From the NCBI GenBank assembly GCA_039197915.1, contig JBCCTV010000003.1, positions 1 through 37,021 on the forward strand: 37,021 nt of DNA, in the 5' to 3' direction. Position numbers and translations under genes: made by a program. Position 1 is the first letter of the stretch, and each line of letters begins with the position of its first letter. The notes beneath the pieces are model-generated. The model saw only the letters and a list, made by a program, of their open reading frames with translations, was not told the DNA's origin and ran no database searches. Below, piece by piece: positions 27,062-34,949 of this stretch. Source of the stretch: JAJFFW01 sp039197915 (GTDB lineage: Bacteria > Pseudomonadota > Alphaproteobacteria > Caulobacterales > Parvularculaceae).

Positions 27062-28402
27062 CTATTCTCCGAGGGTAATGCCGAGGGCTTCAGGACTGAG
27101 GACACCGGCCGCAGCCAGCAAGCCGAAGACGCCTGCACGCTCTTCGCGCTGGGCGTTGGCAAGCGCAACGTTTGAATTCAGGAGCTCTTGCTCGGCGTTT
27201 AGGACATCAAGCGTTGTCCGTGTACCCACTTGGCTTTCCCGGCGCACGCCTTCAAGCGCCAGCTCGTTAGCGTCAACTTGCGCCTTAGCGGACCGGATTG
27301 TTGCACGGGCGGCTACGAGTTGTTCCCAGGCCCGGGTCACGTTCGCGGCGGCGGCGCGCTCAGCTTCCTCAACCCGTTGGCGATCGGCCGTGTTGCGCGC
27401 TTTCGCCTCGCGCACGCGGGAAATATTTAGGCCGCCCTGGAAGATGGGCATCGATGCGCGCGCGCCGTAGGTTAGCTCATCGCTTTCAAGAACAAAGAAG
27501 CTCGGCTCGCGCGCGCTGGTATATCCGGCCGTTAGGGAGACCTGCGGGACAAAGGCGCTGCGCGCAATGGCGATATCGCGCTTTGACGCATCGGCGCTCG
27601 CCCGGGCGGCAAGGACGTTTGGCGCATATTGGCGAGCGAAGTTCTGGGCCTGTTCTTCCGTTTGCGGCGTATCCGGCAGTTTCGGGTCATCCTCCAATGT
27701 CGCGGGCATAGACCCAATGACCTGTTTGAAGGCGGCGCGGGCGCTTGCGAGCGTCGCCTGGGCCCGGGCAAGCTCCGCCCGGGCGCCTGCAAGCCTCGCC
27801 TCCGCCTGGGCCACGTCAGTTTTTGTGATTTCGCCCACTTCAAACCGAAGCTTTGCTTCATCAAGGCGACGCACAAGGACTTTCACATTAGAAAGATTTG
27901 TTTCGTATACGGTTTCTTCGCGAAGGACATCAAAGTAAGCCTCCGCCGCTTGCAATAAGACTTGTTGTTCCGCGCCAATGAGTTCAGCGCCGCCAGCGCG
28001 AACCCGCGCGCGGGCCTGGCGAACCGCATTAAAGTTCCGAAGGCCCGTAAATACCGGCTGCTCAGCCTGGAACTGATAGGCGCGTGTTTCAAACTCGACA
28101 CTGCCCTCCTCCGGGCCAGCGCCGAAATTGATCGTGTTGCTCACGTCGTTGAAGGTGTAGTTCGCCCCGCCCGTAATGTTTGGCAGCGCTGCTGCGCGCG
28201 CCTGGGGTTTCAACTCCTCGGTCGCATCGAACTGGGCTCGCGCCGCGCGAATTGTCGGGTTGGTGCGATAGGCAATCGACAGGGCGTCCGGCAAGGTTTG
28301 CGCGACCGCCCCCGAAAAAGACATCCCACCACACGAAATAGAAAGGGCCGATCCAACCGCCAAGCCAATGGTCAGTTGCTTTAAGGATCGTTTTGCAGCC
28401 AT
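27062..28402 (-). CDS. TolC family outer-membrane efflux/secretion protein
   Basis: A 446-residue outer-membrane factor. A signal peptide of about 31 residues ends at GAVAQ; then come the paired OEP repeats: DALSIAYRTNPTIRAARAQF, PNITGGANYTFND, a long Ala/Arg/Glu-rich helical hairpin, and its second copy with FVPQVSLTAGYTSAREP and QVGTRTTLDVLNAEQELLNS. This matches the TolC group serving type I secretion. GGGAG eight bases before the ATG at 28400-28402 supports this start over a GTG 15 bases upstream. No ABC transporter or membrane-fusion partner is nearby, so it is probably a general outer-membrane component. Confidence 0.92.
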   Translation of the reverse strand: MAAKRSLKQLTIGLAVGSALSISCGGMSFSGAVAQTLPDALSIAYRTNPTIRAARAQFDATEELKPQARAAALPNITGGANYTFNDVSNTINFGAGPEEGSVEFETRAYQFQAEQPVFTGLRNFNAVRQARARVRAGGAELIGAEQQVLLQAAEAYFDVLREETVYETNLSNVKVLVRRLDEAKLRFEVGEITKTDVAQAEARLAGARAELARAQATLASARAAFKQVIGSMPATLEDDPKLPDTPQTEEQAQNFARQYAPNVLAARASADASKRDIAIARSAFVPQVSLTAGYTSAREPSFFVLESDELTYGARASMPIFQGGLNISRVREAKARNTADRQRVEEAERAAAANVTRAWEQLVAARATIRSAKAQVDANELALEGVRRESQVGTRTTLDVLNAEQELLNSNVALANAQREERAGVFGLLAAAGVLSPEALGITLGE

Positions 28403-28703
28403 GGCGCTTGCTCCCACACATTAAGCGCCTGCGGCGATGCAGCGCTGATCTCTAGTCCCGGCGCTCCCGCTTAGCCGAGTTCTTACGCAAATGCTCAAAA
28501 AAACACGTCTGCGCGGCGTAAGTGTGAAATACGCAAATTTCGCACTTCCTACAAGCAGAAATTTCGGTTCTGCGCTCAAACGTTGCCTGAACCGGTTGAG
28601 GCGCCGCACTTTCTGAAAGCTCAGGTGGAAACTGGGCCGAAACAGGGCCGAAACGGAACTGGAAAACTAGGGTTCGGCCACCCAGAAAAAGGGATCGTCA
28701 TCG
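28403..28703. other. Divergent intergenic region
   Basis: About 300 bases between the TolC-type gene and the carboxyltransferase gene. No credible coding sequence. GGGCCGAAAC occurs twice, separated by one base, around 28633-28653, some 50 bases before the carboxyltransferase start. Promoters for both genes must lie here but were not identified by eye. Confidence 0.45.
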
Positions 28704-30239
28704 ATGGCGTGGGAAAAAGAACGGGCGGAGCTTGCCCGGCGATCGGCGTTAGCGGAGAAAATGGGCGGCGCCGAAAAGCTCGCGCGCCAGGCGTCCCGGG
28801 GGAAACTTGACGCGCGCACAAGGCTCTCCCGCTTTTTAGATCCGGAAAGCTTCCGTGAAATCGGCAAAATCGCTGGCGCTGCGCACTACAACGAGGCCGG
28901 CGAGCTAGACACCCTGACGCCCTCAAATTTCATTTTTGGCCGTGGGCTCATCAACCGGGCGCCCGTTGTCGCGAGTGCTGACGATTTCACCGTGCGAGGC
29001 GGCGCGGCGGACGCGGCGATCCACCGGAAGTTCGTCCTCGCGGAACAGATGGCGCACGAATTAAAGCTCCCCATTGTGCGCATGGTCGACGGCACCGGCG
29101 GCGGCGGTTCGGTAAAGTCGCTCGAAACCATGGGCCGAACCTATGTGCCTTTTGTTCCGGGTTGGGAACATGTGGTGAAAAATCTCGAAAGCGTGCCGGT
29201 CGTCGCGCTTGCCCTGGGGCCGACAGCCGGCCTTGGCGCCGCCCGGGTCGCAGCGAGCCATTACAGCGTGATGGTCAAAGGCCTGTCCCAGATTTTTACC
29301 GCCGGGCCGAAGGTTGTCGCCGCCATAGGCGATGACGCGAGTAATCCAGATGTCATGGAAAACGAAAAACTTGGTGGTGTAGACGTACACGGACGAAATG
29401 GCGTCGTCGACGATGTCGCCGAGAGCGAGGACGAGGCGTTCCAGAAGGCGCGCATGTTCCTTTCTTTCATGCCGCCTTTCGCCGGCGCCAAAAGCGACCG
29501 CACAGCAAAGGGCGACCCGACAGACAGGTGCGAAGGCGCCTTGCGCGACTGCGTGCCGGAAGATCCGGGTCAAGCCTATAATATGCGACGGATTTTAGAG
29601 CTTGTTTGTGATCGCGACAGCGTTTTTGAGATGGGCGCCAAGTGGGGTCGCGCGGCCATTACCGCGTTCGCCCGTTTAGATGGTTACGCCGTTGCCGTGC
29701 TTGCAAGCGACCCGACATTCTTGGGCGGCTCCTGGACCGCTGACACAGCAGAAAAAGTCGAGCGATTTGTTGCATTGGCGGACCGCTTTCAGCTGCCGGT
29801 CGTGCACTTTGTTGATAATCCAGGATTTATGATCGGCCTTGAAGCGGAGCAAAACGCCACCATCCGGCGCGGGGTCAGCGCCATGAACGCCGTATACCGA
29901 TCATCATCTCCGTGGGCTACAATGATCATTAGAAAAGCCTACGGCGTCGCTGGGGCCGCAATGTCAAACCACAGTCGGTTTCAGTTCCGCGCGGCCTGGC
30001 CTTCCGGCGATTGGGGCTCACTGCCGATGGCGGGCGGCGTGGAGGTCGCCTATAAGTCGGAGCTTGAGAAATCAAAAAATCCGGCCGAGACGCTGGCGCA
30101 AATCAAAACGCGATTAGCGCAGCTGACCTCGCCCTTTCGCACCGCTGAAGAATTTTTGGTTGAAGACATCATCGATCCCGCGGCAACGCGACCGTTCCTG
30201 TGCGAGTTTGCGTCAATCGCCCAACGGGCGCAGGCGTAA
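28704..30239 (+). CDS. Acyl-CoA carboxylase carboxyltransferase (beta) subunit
   Basis: A 511-residue carboxyltransferase with both crotonase-like halves. The N-terminal half has RLSRFLDPESFREIG, DDFTVRGGAADAAIHRKF and VRMVDGTGGGGSVKSLE. The C-terminal half has FARLDGYAVAVLASDPTFLGG, LPVVHFVDNPGFMIGLEAEQ and MIIRKAYGVAGAAM. This is the family of propionyl-CoA, methylcrotonyl-CoA and related carboxylases, which transfer carboxylate from biotin to an acyl-CoA. No biotin carboxylase or biotin carrier gene lies in the window, so the partner is encoded elsewhere and the substrate cannot be assigned. The sequence departs enough from canonical PccB/MccB that a terpene-type or branched acyl-CoA is possible. 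Confidence 0.88.
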   Translation: MAWEKERAELARRSALAEKMGGAEKLARQASRGKLDARTRLSRFLDPESFREIGKIAGAAHYNEAGELDTLTPSNFIFGRGLINRAPVVASADDFTVRGGAADAAIHRKFVLAEQMAHELKLPIVRMVDGTGGGGSVKSLETMGRTYVPFVPGWEHVVKNLESVPVVALALGPTAGLGAARVAASHYSVMVKGLSQIFTAGPKVVAAIGDDASNPDVMENEKLGGVDVHGRNGVVDDVAESEDEAFQKARMFLSFMPPFAGAKSDRTAKGDPTDRCEGALRDCVPEDPGQAYNMRRILELVCDRDSVFEMGAKWGRAAITAFARLDGYAVAVLASDPTFLGGSWTADTAEKVERFVALADRFQLPVVHFVDNPGFMIGLEAEQNATIRRGVSAMNAVYRSSSPWATMIIRKAYGVAGAAMSNHSRFQFRAAWPSGDWGSLPMAGGVEVAYKSELEKSKNPAETLAQIKTRLAQLTSPFRTAEEFLVEDIIDPAATRPFLCEFASIAQRAQA

Positions 30240-30282
30240 GCCGAATTCGCGTCCTAGATGTTTCTGCAGCAAACCGAAGGGA

Positions 30283-30302
30283 CGTTGCTTGATTAAGCAA
30301 TG
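30283..30302. repeat. Hairpin between carboxyltransferase and haloperoxidase genes
   Basis: CGTTGCTT (30283-30290) pairs with AAGCAATG (30295-30302) around the loop GATT, with one G-T pair. It lies in the 115-base gap and has no downstream T-run. It could be a weak terminator or the 5' leader structure of the next gene. Confidence 0.35.
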
Positions 30303-30354
30303 GCTGACGATACACTTCTTCCGGGTGCAAAACGAAATCAGTGTGGGGCAGGCA

Positions 30355-32211
30355 ATGGCAAAACGTATCGGAAAATGTGTGGACACCGACCACAGCACAA
30401 CCAATGACGATACAACCAGGAGCGACGCAATCGACCCGTCACAAAGCGCAAATAAAAGGCCGTCAGATCACTCTTACGATGCGGGGCCTGCGCTATCGGA
30501 ACCGGCGCGGCAAGCTAAGGGCTCCATAAGCCGACGGACACTCGTTGGCGTCGCGATGGCCACCAGCGCTGCAGCGCCTATCGTCGCCCCTGGCGCCGCC
30601 GCTGCGCGATCGCGCTTTAAACCTTGGGCCGATCACAAAGGACGGGCGTCAGAGTCCCACGCGATCTTAGGCCCCGGTCCCATCGAACGGCGTTTCGACG
30701 CTCTTGATGTTAGAACAAAGGCGGCCGCAACAGAGTTTAAAGCGCGCAACAGACGTCAGCAAACAAATGGCGACGATGATCGGTATAGGGATTTTCGTGC
30801 GAGCTTTACCAAGACCTTAGAGCACGACCCGAACACTGGCCTTGCGGATAGGCGCGCCTACCGGCGGCTCCAAAAGGCGCTCGACGACACGTCACCGGAA
30901 GCGTTTGACCGCATACCGCTATCGCCGGAGGCTGACCGCAGGCTCGCCAATCCGCAAGCGGCGTTTCGGTTTGAGCTCACGGGAACGGACGGCCATCAAA
31001 CGCGGATGCCAGCGGCGCCCGCCTTTGAAAGTAAAACGACCGCTGCCGAAATGGGCGAAGTATACTGGAAATCCCTATGCCGGGACGTTCCGTTCTCGAC
31101 CTTTGAAAGCGATCCGCTGATTGGCGCAGCCGTCGCCGACTTAAACGGGTCTTTTTCTAAACCCGTCGGCCCAACAGCGAACGGCTTTGTGACCAGCGAC
31201 ACCGTTTTCCGCGGGGAAACGCCGGGCGATTTGGTCGGTCCCTATATCAGTCAGCTGCTCGTGCAAAATATTCCCTATGGAAACATCGTGCGCTCCCAGG
31301 CTTATCCGCGCCCTGCCGAAGGCTTCAGCGCGAATTACATGACCAATAAGGCCGAGTGGCTCAGTATACAGAATGGCGCGGCGCCAGCGTTCAGCGTTTT
31401 CAACGACACCAACGACCTGCGGTATATTTCAACCGGGCGGCAACTGGGCGAATACGTACACGTTGATTTCACCTTCCAGGCCTATTTAAACGCGGCGCTT
31501 GTTCTCCTAGCGACCGGCGCTTTTGACAGCTCAAACCCTTACGCCTCGTCCGCGACACAAGGCGGCTTCATCACGTTTGGGGCTGGCGATGTGCTCCACC
31601 TGGTGACAAAAGCCGGCAATCTTTCGCTCACCGGCGCCTGGTATCAGAAATGGCTCGTACACCGTCGCTTGCGCCCTGAAGCCTATGGCGGCCGGCTCAA
31701 CGCCCAAAAAATGGGTGGGTTTGATTTTCAGCTGCCGGAAATTGGCGCCTCAGAAGCACTAGATCGCGTGTTTAATGCGTATGGAACTTACTTTTTGCCG
31801 ATGGCCTATCCTGAAGGATCGCCAACACACCCAGCCTACCCGGCGGGCCACGCGACAGTTGCCGGGGCTTGCTGCACAGTACTGAAGGCGTTTTTTGACG
31901 AAAGCGCGCCTTATCCGTCACCGAAAGTCCCCTCTGAAGACGGACGTTTTCTCAATGACTATTTCGGGCCTACACTCACAATTGGCGGAGAGATCAATAA
32001 ACTTGCAAACAACATCTCTCTTGGTCGTGATTGGTCCGGCGTTCACTATCGGTCAGACGGCGTTGAGGGTCTTGAAACCGGCGAGCAACAGGCGCTCGGA
32101 CTGTTAGCAGATTATTCGCGCACCTATAATGAGGACTTTGACGGATTTTCCTTGACCACATATTCGGGAAAGAAAATCCTCATCAAAAACGGAACCGTCT
32201 TCGGGGCTTAA
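30355..32211 (+). CDS. Vanadium-dependent haloperoxidase (bromoperoxidase-like), probable Tat substrate
   Basis: The ATG at 30355 gives 618 residues; an earlier ATG would overlap the previous gene by 80 bases. ISRRTLVGVAMATSAAAP (58-75) looks like a twin-arginine signal after an unusually long polar N-terminus. The vanadate site is recognisable: K432 and R440 in KWLVHRRLRPEAYGG (K-x7-R spacing as in the Ascophyllum bromoperoxidase), HPAYPAGHATVAG (H492, A497, G498, H499), and GRDWSGVHYRSDG (R558, H564, the latter the vanadate-coordinating His). The usual Ser of PSGH is Ala497. The family oxidises halides with peroxide, giving hypohalite. The periplasmic or surface location is inferred from the signal. 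Its stop overlaps the antiporter stop by four bases, tail to tail. Confidence 0.88.
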   Translation: MAKRIGKCVDTDHSTTNDDTTRSDAIDPSQSANKRPSDHSYDAGPALSEPARQAKGSISRRTLVGVAMATSAAAPIVAPGAAAARSRFKPWADHKGRASESHAILGPGPIERRFDALDVRTKAAATEFKARNRRQQTNGDDDRYRDFRASFTKTLEHDPNTGLADRRAYRRLQKALDDTSPEAFDRIPLSPEADRRLANPQAAFRFELTGTDGHQTRMPAAPAFESKTTAAEMGEVYWKSLCRDVPFSTFESDPLIGAAVADLNGSFSKPVGPTANGFVTSDTVFRGETPGDLVGPYISQLLVQNIPYGNIVRSQAYPRPAEGFSANYMTNKAEWLSIQNGAAPAFSVFNDTNDLRYISTGRQLGEYVHVDFTFQAYLNAALVLLATGAFDSSNPYASSATQGGFITFGAGDVLHLVTKAGNLSLTGAWYQKWLVHRRLRPEAYGGRLNAQKMGGFDFQLPEIGASEALDRVFNAYGTYFLPMAYPEGSPTHPAYPAGHATVAGACCTVLKAFFDESAPYPSPKVPSEDGRFLNDYFGPTLTIGGEINKLANNISLGRDWSGVHYRSDGVEGLETGEQQALGLLADYSRTYNEDFDGFSLTTYSGKKILIKNGTVFGA

Positions 32212-33971
32212 GACTTTTCCCGCGATTGGTCGAGGCTTCCGAAGGGTTGGTGTAGATACTCCATTCCGGCGGACGTCCCACTGTCGACTTGCGCCAATAG
32301 GCGTTGGCGGTCTCGTTTGCGGAACTCCTGGACAATGTCGTCAATGATCCCGTCGGCGAAACCAAACCGGCTAAGGGCTTCGCGCGCAATTAAGAGGCTC
32401 GATTCCATCGTTTCACGGACGATGATGTCAGCGCCCAAGGGCTGCATTTCAATTTCGTGGAGACGGTCGTGCGCGACGGCGATAATGCAAAGGGTCGCTG
32501 AGCGTTCTCTCAGCGCCTCAATGGCGTGATTTACCGCCTTGCGATCATCCATACAAAGAATAACCGCTTTCGCGTCGAACGCGCCCGCCGTCGTTAAAAC
32601 ATCGAGCCGGGCGGCGTCCCCGAAATAGACTTTAAATCCAAAACGCTCCGCATTGCGAATATGGGCCGGGTCCCGGTCAATCGCAGTGATCGGAATGCCG
32701 GAGTTCCCGACGACCTGGGAGATTATTTGGCCCATGCGCCCAAACCCCGCGACAATGACGTGGTCGTGTTTGGTGTCCGGCCCTTCCATCGGGCCATTGT
32801 CTTCCGCCTTTTCAGATGCGCGGGCAGCGCGGTTCGCCAAGGCGAGCGCCGCTGGCGTGAACACCATCGAAATTGTGACGATGGCTGACAATAATGAAAT
32901 TTGCGTGTTGGTGAAAAGCCCCGCCTCGCCGCCGAGACTAAAGACCACGAAGCCAAATTCCCCGCCCTGGGAGAGAACAGCGCCGACGCGCATGGCGTCT
33001 CCCATATTGGCGCCAAAAAGGCGACTGAGCGCGATGAGCAAAATCGCTTTGATGGCAATTAACCCGAAGGCGCCGCCCAGGATCAACGCCCAGTTTTCGA
33101 TGATCGCGGGCACGTCCAGCCGCATGCCGATGGTGATGAAAAACAAACCCAATAACAACCCGCGGAAAGGTTCGATATCGGTCTCGATTTGATGGCGGTA
33201 GCTCGATTCAGCGAGAAGCGCGCCGGCGAGGAAAGCGCCGAGCGCCATTGACAGCCCGGCCCAAGAGACCGCAACGGCGGTTGCCGCGACAATGAACAAT
33301 GCGGTCGCCGCAAAAGCTTCCCGCGATCCTGAACTCGCAACGATCCGAAATACCGGATTGAGGCCGTACTTTCCGACAACAATCAGTACAGCAACGACAC
33401 CGAGCATTTTCCCGCCGTCGATCCAGCCAAGCCCCGCCTCGCCGCCGCCGGCAAAAAATGGAATAGCGGCAAGAAGCGGGACGACCGCGATATCTTGAAA
33501 CAAAAGAACCGGAAACGCCCTTGAGCCATAGGGCGTGTTTAACTCGCCCCGGTCCTTCATAAACTGGAGCGCAAACGCCGTTGACGAAAACGCAAGAGAC
33601 AAACCCGCGATCACCGCCGCCGGCGCGGGCAGAACATCCGCCGTCACAAAAAGCGCCGCCAAAACCAATCCCGTGAGACCAAGCTGCGCAGCGCCAAGGC
33701 CAAAGATATCGCGGCGCAGGGCCCACAGGCGCGCGAAGGACAACTCAAGCCCGACGATAAAAAGAAAAAGCACGACGCCGAGTTCGGCGACGTGCATCAT
33801 GCCTTCTTCCATTGACGCCAGTTTGAGGACGGACGGGCCGAGGCAGACGCCGGCCGCCAGGTAGCCGAGGATCGAGCCCAGCTTGAAGCGATTGGCGAGC
33901 GGCACAGCCACGGCCGCTGCGCCTAAAAAAGTTGCAGCCTGAATAACGAAGTCGCCGCCTTCAGTCGCCAT
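32208..33971 (-). CDS. CPA2 family monovalent cation:proton antiporter (KefB-like)
   Basis: A 587-residue protein. Residues 1-390 are a Na+/H+ exchanger domain of about 12-13 spans with ILGYLAAGVCLGPSVLKL, FLFIVGLELSFARLW and ALSLAFSSTAFALQFM-like blocks. Residues about 400-520 are a TrkA-N (RCK) domain, HVIVAGFGRMGQIISQVV, with AIDRDPAHI and VYFGDAARLDVL for nucleotide binding. The KefB/KefC group are potassium/proton antiporters gated by glutathione conjugates or nucleotides; which ligand applies here is unknown. It starts 12 bases after argC, so it is read in the arginine transcription unit, perhaps by chance of packing. Confidence 0.92.
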   Translation of the reverse strand: MATEGGDFVIQAATFLGAAAVAVPLANRFKLGSILGYLAAGVCLGPSVLKLASMEEGMMHVAELGVVLFLFIVGLELSFARLWALRRDIFGLGAAQLGLTGLVLAALFVTADVLPAPAAVIAGLSLAFSSTAFALQFMKDRGELNTPYGSRAFPVLLFQDIAVVPLLAAIPFFAGGGEAGLGWIDGGKMLGVVAVLIVVGKYGLNPVFRIVASSGSREAFAATALFIVAATAVAVSWAGLSMALGAFLAGALLAESSYRHQIETDIEPFRGLLLGLFFITIGMRLDVPAIIENWALILGGAFGLIAIKAILLIALSRLFGANMGDAMRVGAVLSQGGEFGFVVFSLGGEAGLFTNTQISLLSAIVTISMVFTPAALALANRAARASEKAEDNGPMEGPDTKHDHVIVAGFGRMGQIISQVVGNSGIPITAIDRDPAHIRNAERFGFKVYFGDAARLDVLTTAGAFDAKAVILCMDDRKAVNHAIEALRERSATLCIIAVAHDRLHEIEMQPLGADIIVRETMESSLLIAREALSRFGFADGIIDDIVQEFRKRDRQRLLAQVDSGTSAGMEYLHQPFGSLDQSREKS

Positions 33972-33983
33972 TTCTACTCCGGA

Positions 33984-34949
33984 TTATCGCTGAGGCGCCG
34001 TCACGCTAAGGCCGGCCGTTTCCTTCAGACCTAACGCGAGGTTGATGTTCTGGATCGCTTGCACGGCGGCGCCTTTTAGCAAGTTGTCTTCAGCGGCGAC
34101 GACAATCGCGCTCGCCCCATCGGCGCCGGCGGTGACGCCGCCAATAAGGACGCCTTCAAGGCCGGCGCCATCGCGCAAAGCGGGCGCCTCGTCTTGCACT
34201 TGAACCAAAGGCTCGTCGCCATAGGCCTTATCAAAACGCTCTTTCAAGTTCGCGTCCGAAAGCGACTGATCTATTGGTGCGTGTACGGTTGTCACAAGGC
34301 CGCGGAAGGCTGGATGGACACTTGGTGTAAAACGCACCGCCTTGCCTAAATGGCGCGTCGCCTCGCGCTCGTGGTTGTGGTCGGTCATCTTATAGGGAAC
34401 GAGATTATCGGCGAGGACCGCCGGGTCGTTTCGCGGGCTCGGCTTTGTGCCAGCGCCGGAATAGCCGGAAACGCCGAAGACGGAAATTGGCGCGTTGACC
34501 AGATCGAGCAGCGGCGCGACGGCGAGTTGCATCGCGGTGGCGTAACAGCCGGGGTTAGCGATGCGTTTCGCGTCGGCGATGTTTTTGCGGTTTCGCTCAG
34601 GCAAACCATAGACCCAGGTATCGTCGAAACGTTTGTCTGCAGACAAATCGACAATGACCCGGTGGGGCGCTTGCGCTTCAATTGCATCGACATAAGGCCC
34701 GCCAACGCCGTCCGGCAACGCCAACACAACCACATCGGCCTTGCGCTCCGCCGCCTCTGCGGGTGCTAATTCTTCGAACTTAATGTCGTCAGTAATTTCC
34801 GGCGCAAGCTCGCGCACGGGCTTGCCCGCGAACTCACGGGAAACGGCATAGGCAAGCGCCAGGTCCGGGTGCCGGGCGATAAGGCGCAGCAATTCCCGGC
34901 CCGTATGCCCCCGCGCGCCAACAACGCCGACGAGATAAAGCGCGCTCAT
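33984..34949 (-). CDS. argC: N-acetyl-gamma-glutamyl-phosphate reductase
   Basis: A 321-residue enzyme for the third step of arginine synthesis: NADPH-dependent reduction of N-acetylglutamyl phosphate to the semialdehyde. VGVVGARGHTGRELLRL (7-23) is the NADP loop; the nucleophile is C135 in ANPGCYATAM; VYGLPERNRKNI (113-124), SGYSGAGTKPSPRND and FTPSVHPAFRGLVTTV complete the family pattern. It belongs to the shorter type common in alphaproteobacteria. Its ATG overlaps the argB stop by four bases (ATGA), so translation is coupled to the preceding pathway enzyme. Confidence 0.95.
   Translation of the reverse strand: MSALYLVGVVGARGHTGRELLRLIARHPDLALAYAVSREFAGKPVRELAPEITDDIKFEELAPAEAAERKADVVVLALPDGVGGPYVDAIEAQAPHRVIVDLSADKRFDDTWVYGLPERNRKNIADAKRIANPGCYATAMQLAVAPLLDLVNAPISVFGVSGYSGAGTKPSPRNDPAVLADNLVPYKMTDHNHEREATRHLGKAVRFTPSVHPAFRGLVTTVHAPIDQSLSDANLKERFDKAYGDEPLVQVQDEAPALRDGAGLEGVLIGGVTAGADGASAIVVAAEDNLLKGAAVQAIQNINLALGLKETAGLSVTAPQR

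Noticed and set aside
28633..28653. Two copies of GGGCCGAAAC as a possible repeat array
   Set aside because: Only two units with no regular spacer beyond one base; insufficient for a CRISPR or iteron call.
30160..30354. Longer N-terminus for the haloperoxidase, starting inside the carboxyltransferase gene
   Set aside because: The extra 65 residues are Arg/Ser-rich shadow sequence and overlap the preceding gene by 80 bases; the ATG at 30355 is more reasonable.
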